A stretch of 16,604 nt of DNA. Origin: an uncultured Variovorax sp. GTDB taxonomy: Bacteria; Pseudomonadota; Gammaproteobacteria; Burkholderiales; Burkholderiaceae. Both the position numbers and the translations under genes were made by a program. The stretch lies in contig CAMLCW010000070.1 in NCBI GenBank assembly GCA_946478645.1, positions 1 to 16,604 of the forward strand. Direction: 5' to 3'. Below, in pieces: positions 14,531-16,604 of this stretch. Every line of letters starts with the position of its first letter. Position 1 is the first letter of the stretch. A model generated the notes under the pieces. That model searched no databases, was not told where the DNA came from, and saw only the letters and a program-made list of their open reading frames with translations.

Positions 14531-15115
14531 ATGGATGCGTGCGCCACGGCATCCGCACGGGCGCAGCGCGGCACCTCGCTGATCGAGGTGCTGGTGACGC
14601 TGCTGATCGTCGCCTTCGGCCTGTTCGGCCTCGGCGGCCTGCAGGCGCGCCTGCAGTCGACCGAGATGGAGTCGTACCAGCGTTCGCAGGCGTTGATCCT
14701 GCTCAACGACATGGCCAACCGCATCGCGATCAACCGGCGCATGGCATCGAGCTACGTCACGACCGAGCCGCTCGGCGCGGGCGATGCCTGCCCGGCCGCG
14801 GCCGGCACGCGCCAGCAGGTCGACGCCATGGAGTGGTGCAACGCGCTGCAGGGCGCGGCCGAGACCTCGGGCGATACCCGCCTCGGCGCAATGATCGGCG
14901 GACGCGGCTGCGTCGAGGACCTGGGCAACAACGAATACCTCATCACCGTCGCCTGGCAGGGCCTGGTGCCGATCGCCGCGCCGCCCGCGGGCTTGGCCTG
15001 CGGCAAGGACCTGTACGACGTGGCGCCCACCACCGCAACGCCCTCGCCGCCATGCTCGGCCGACCGGTGCCGCCGCACCGTGACGACGCTGGTGCGCATC
15101 GGGACGCTGTCATGA
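14531..15115 (+). CDS. pilV: Type IV pilus minor pilin PilV
   Basis: 194 residues with a prepilin leader of 14 residues ending QRG, then TSLIEVLVTLLIVAFGLFGLGGLQ. Glu+5 is present, while position +1 is Thr rather than Phe/Met. The pattern SYQRSQALILLNDMANRIAINRR is typical of PilV. Several cysteines in the C-terminal half could form disulfides. PilV is part of the minor pilin complex that primes pilus assembly with PilW, PilX and PilY1. The start is uncertain: ATG 14531 is chosen, but GTG 14522, which overlaps the previous stop as GTGA, would add three residues. Its stop overlaps pilW (ATGA). Confidence 0.9.
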   Translation: MDACATASARAQRGTSLIEVLVTLLIVAFGLFGLGGLQARLQSTEMESYQRSQALILLNDMANRIAINRRMASSYVTTEPLGAGDACPAAAGTRQQVDAMEWCNALQGAAETSGDTRLGAMIGGRGCVEDLGNNEYLITVAWQGLVPIAAPPAGLACGKDLYDVAPTTATPSPPCSADRCRRTVTTLVRIGTLS

Positions 15116-16251
15116 CGCGGGCACGCGGCGCCGTGCGGCGGCTGCAACGCGGGCTGACGCTGGTCGAGCTGATGGTGGCGCTCGCCATCATGCTGGTGGT
15201 GATGGCCGCGCTGATCGCGTTGTTCCTCAACGTAAGCAGCACGCAGCGCGAGATGGTCAAGGTCAACCGGCAGATCGAAGGCGGGCGGCTCAGTGTGTTC
15301 GTGCTCGAGAACGAGGTCGCGCATGCGGGCTTCTGGGAGAACTACATGCCCCAGTACGACGACCTGACGGTCGCCGGCGTGCCCCAGAAGGTGCCCACCG
15401 GCGCGCCGCCCGATCCCTGCCTGCCCTACATGACCGCGAACTGGACCGACGACCACAAGCGCCGCCTGCTCGACATTCCCGTGCAGGCCTACGACGCGGT
15501 GCCGCCGGGCTGCGCCGGCGTGCTGACGCACCGCAAGGCCGGCACCGACGTGCTGGTGGTGCGCCATGCCGAGACCTGCGTCGCGGGTACGCCGGGCTGC
15601 GAAGCCGACACGGCCGGCAAGCTGTATTTCCAGTCGTCGTTCTGCGGCACGCAGAAGCCTTCGGACTTCGAGCTCGCGACGGCCGGTTTCACCGCGATGG
15701 CGCTGAAGGACTGCACCACGGCCGCGCCCAAGCGGCGGTTCGTGGCCGACATCTACTATGTGCGCGACCACGCCGAGACGGTGGGCGACGGCATCCCGAC
15801 GCTCGCGCGCTCGCGCTTCGACCTGACGCCCACCGGCCTCGCGCAGCAGGCGCCGGTGCCGCTGATCGAGGGCATCGAGGGCTTCCGGGTGGAGCTGGGC
15901 CTGGACACGCTCGGCAAGACCGGCGCGGCCGTGGACTACGCCGCGGCCATCGACTGGGCCGACCCGGCCGACCATTCCACGCCCACCAACCGCGGCGACG
16001 GCAGCCCCGACGGCAACTTCATCCACTGCAGCACGGCCGCGCCCTGCACCGCGGACCAGCTGATCAACGTGGTGTCGCTCAAGCTCTACGTGGTGGCGCG
16101 CAGCCTCGAGGCCTCGCCCGGGCATTCCGACACGCGCAGCTACAACCTCGGCGCGGCCACGCTCGGGCCCTTCAACGACCGCTACAAGCGGCACGCCTTC
16201 ACCACGGCCGTGCGCCTGGTCAACGTCACCGGCCGCAGGGAAACGCCGTGA
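15112..16251 (+). CDS. pilW: Type IV pilus minor pilin PilW
   Basis: 379 residues. The prepilin leader ends RG at 14, followed by LTLVELMVALAIMLVVMAALIALFLNVS with Glu+5. The region RQIEGGRLSVFVLENEVAHAGFWENY is the usual PilW block, and the large C-terminal domain has about eight cysteines and ends with the conserved NDRYKRHAFTTAVRLVN segment seen in PilW. It acts in the periplasm/inner membrane in the priming complex at the pilus tip. It overlaps pilV (ATGA) and pilX (GTGA), which indicates tight coupling. It is complete and of typical length. Confidence 0.93.
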   Translation: MTRARGAVRRLQRGLTLVELMVALAIMLVVMAALIALFLNVSSTQREMVKVNRQIEGGRLSVFVLENEVAHAGFWENYMPQYDDLTVAGVPQKVPTGAPPDPCLPYMTANWTDDHKRRLLDIPVQAYDAVPPGCAGVLTHRKAGTDVLVVRHAETCVAGTPGCEADTAGKLYFQSSFCGTQKPSDFELATAGFTAMALKDCTTAAPKRRFVADIYYVRDHAETVGDGIPTLARSRFDLTPTGLAQQAPVPLIEGIEGFRVELGLDTLGKTGAAVDYAAAIDWADPADHSTPTNRGDGSPDGNFIHCSTAAPCTADQLINVVSLKLYVVARSLEASPGHSDTRSYNLGAATLGPFNDRYKRHAFTTAVRLVNVTGRRETP

Positions 16252-16604
16252 AGCCACCGCCGCCCTCCTCTCTCCCCGGCCAGCGCGGCGCGGCGCTCAT
16301 CGTCGGGCTGATCATGCTGGTGCTGATCACGCTGGCGGTCACGGCCGGCTTTACGCTCAGCAACACCAACCTCAAGTCGGTGGGCAACATGCAAAACCGC
16401 AACGAGGCCGTGGCGGCGGCCAACCGCGCGATCGAGCAGGTGGCGAGTTCGCTGCTGCTGCCGGGCGCCAACGGCTCGCCCTCGCTCGCGATGCCGCAGG
16501 CTACCGAAAGCCGTGTGGACATCGACAACGACGGCACGGTCGACTACACGGTGCAGGTCGCCGCGCCCACCTGCGTGCGCGCGACCCGCTCGACGGAGAC
16601 CGGT
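16248..16604 (+). CDS. pilX: Type IV pilus minor pilin PilX (3' end outside window)
   Basis: First 119 codons of a PilX-type protein, cut by the window edge. GTG at 16248 overlaps the pilW stop. The leader ends GQRG and is followed by AALIVGLIMLVLITLAVTAGF. As is normal for PilX, position +5 is not Glu (here Val), consistent with a tip-proximal subunit. The NMQNRNEAVAAANRAIEQVASS stretch is typical. By analogy pilY1 is expected downstream, outside the window. Confidence 0.88.
   Translation, partial: MKPPPPSSLPGQRGAALIVGLIMLVLITLAVTAGFTLSNTNLKSVGNMQNRNEAVAAANRAIEQVASSLLLPGANGSPSLAMPQATESRVDIDNDGTVDYTVQVAAPTCVRATRSTETG

Noticed and set aside
14752..16257. Minus-strand open frame of 501 codons opposite pilV/pilW
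   Set aside because: Composition is Arg/His/Val-rich without motifs; the plus strand encodes clear minor pilins.

Overview
The window is GC-rich, densely packed DNA from a betaproteobacterium, most likely Burkholderiales, family Comamonadaceae (Variovorax-like). The main reasons are the gene order ygfZ <- -> mltG-tmk-holB-pilZ-tatD, the many ATGA/GTGA stop-start overlaps, the type of minor-pilin cluster, and the general protein sequence character. The genus is an inference from recall, not from a search.

Layout. (1) 110-3160: an iron-dependent alcohol dehydrogenase on the minus strand diverges from a two-gene unit on the plus strand, an HSL-type alpha/beta hydrolase and a hotdog thioesterase fused to a GNAT acetyltransferase. 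(2) 3175-4026: a secreted protein of unknown function, minus strand. (3) 4106-5095: the Fe-S/tRNA maintenance protein YgfZ with a clear rho-independent terminator, minus strand. (4) 5227-9988: a housekeeping operon, mltG-tmk-holB-pilZ-tatD-ankyrin, with almost every junction overlapping. It covers peptidoglycan chain termination, dTMP phosphorylation, the DNA polymerase III clamp loader, a type IV pilus factor, a TatD nuclease and a periplasmic ankyrin protein. A hairpin-rich element appears to have entered the tmk/holB junction. (5) 10062-10792: a YjbQ-family protein behind an AT-rich palindrome, followed by dodecin, a flavin-storage protein. (6) 10818-13331: a four-gene bufferin (Gig/Hvf-type) operon on the minus strand, consisting of a secreted Cys-containing RiPP precursor (DUF2282), an MNIO maturase (DUF692), a partner protein (DUF2063) and a DoxX-type membrane protein, preceded by an ECF-like promoter. 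(7) 13371-13894: two overlapping genes for small hydrophilic proteins of unknown function, minus strand. (8) 14064-16604: the start of a type IV minor pilin operon (PilE-like, PilV, PilW, PilX), cut by the right edge.

The most interesting part is the bufferin operon. It is a ribosomally made, post-translationally modified, copper-binding peptide system of a recently recognised class. BufA would be exported, its cysteines modified by BufB with BufC, and the membrane DoxX protein would complete the set. Other points of interest are the holB start rebuilt by a repeat-like insertion, the palindrome before yjbQ, a pilin with Asp instead of Glu at mature position 5, and the thioesterase-acetyltransferase fusion.

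No tRNA, rRNA, CRISPR array, transposase or prophage gene was seen. No gene-free stretch exceeds about 230 bases.
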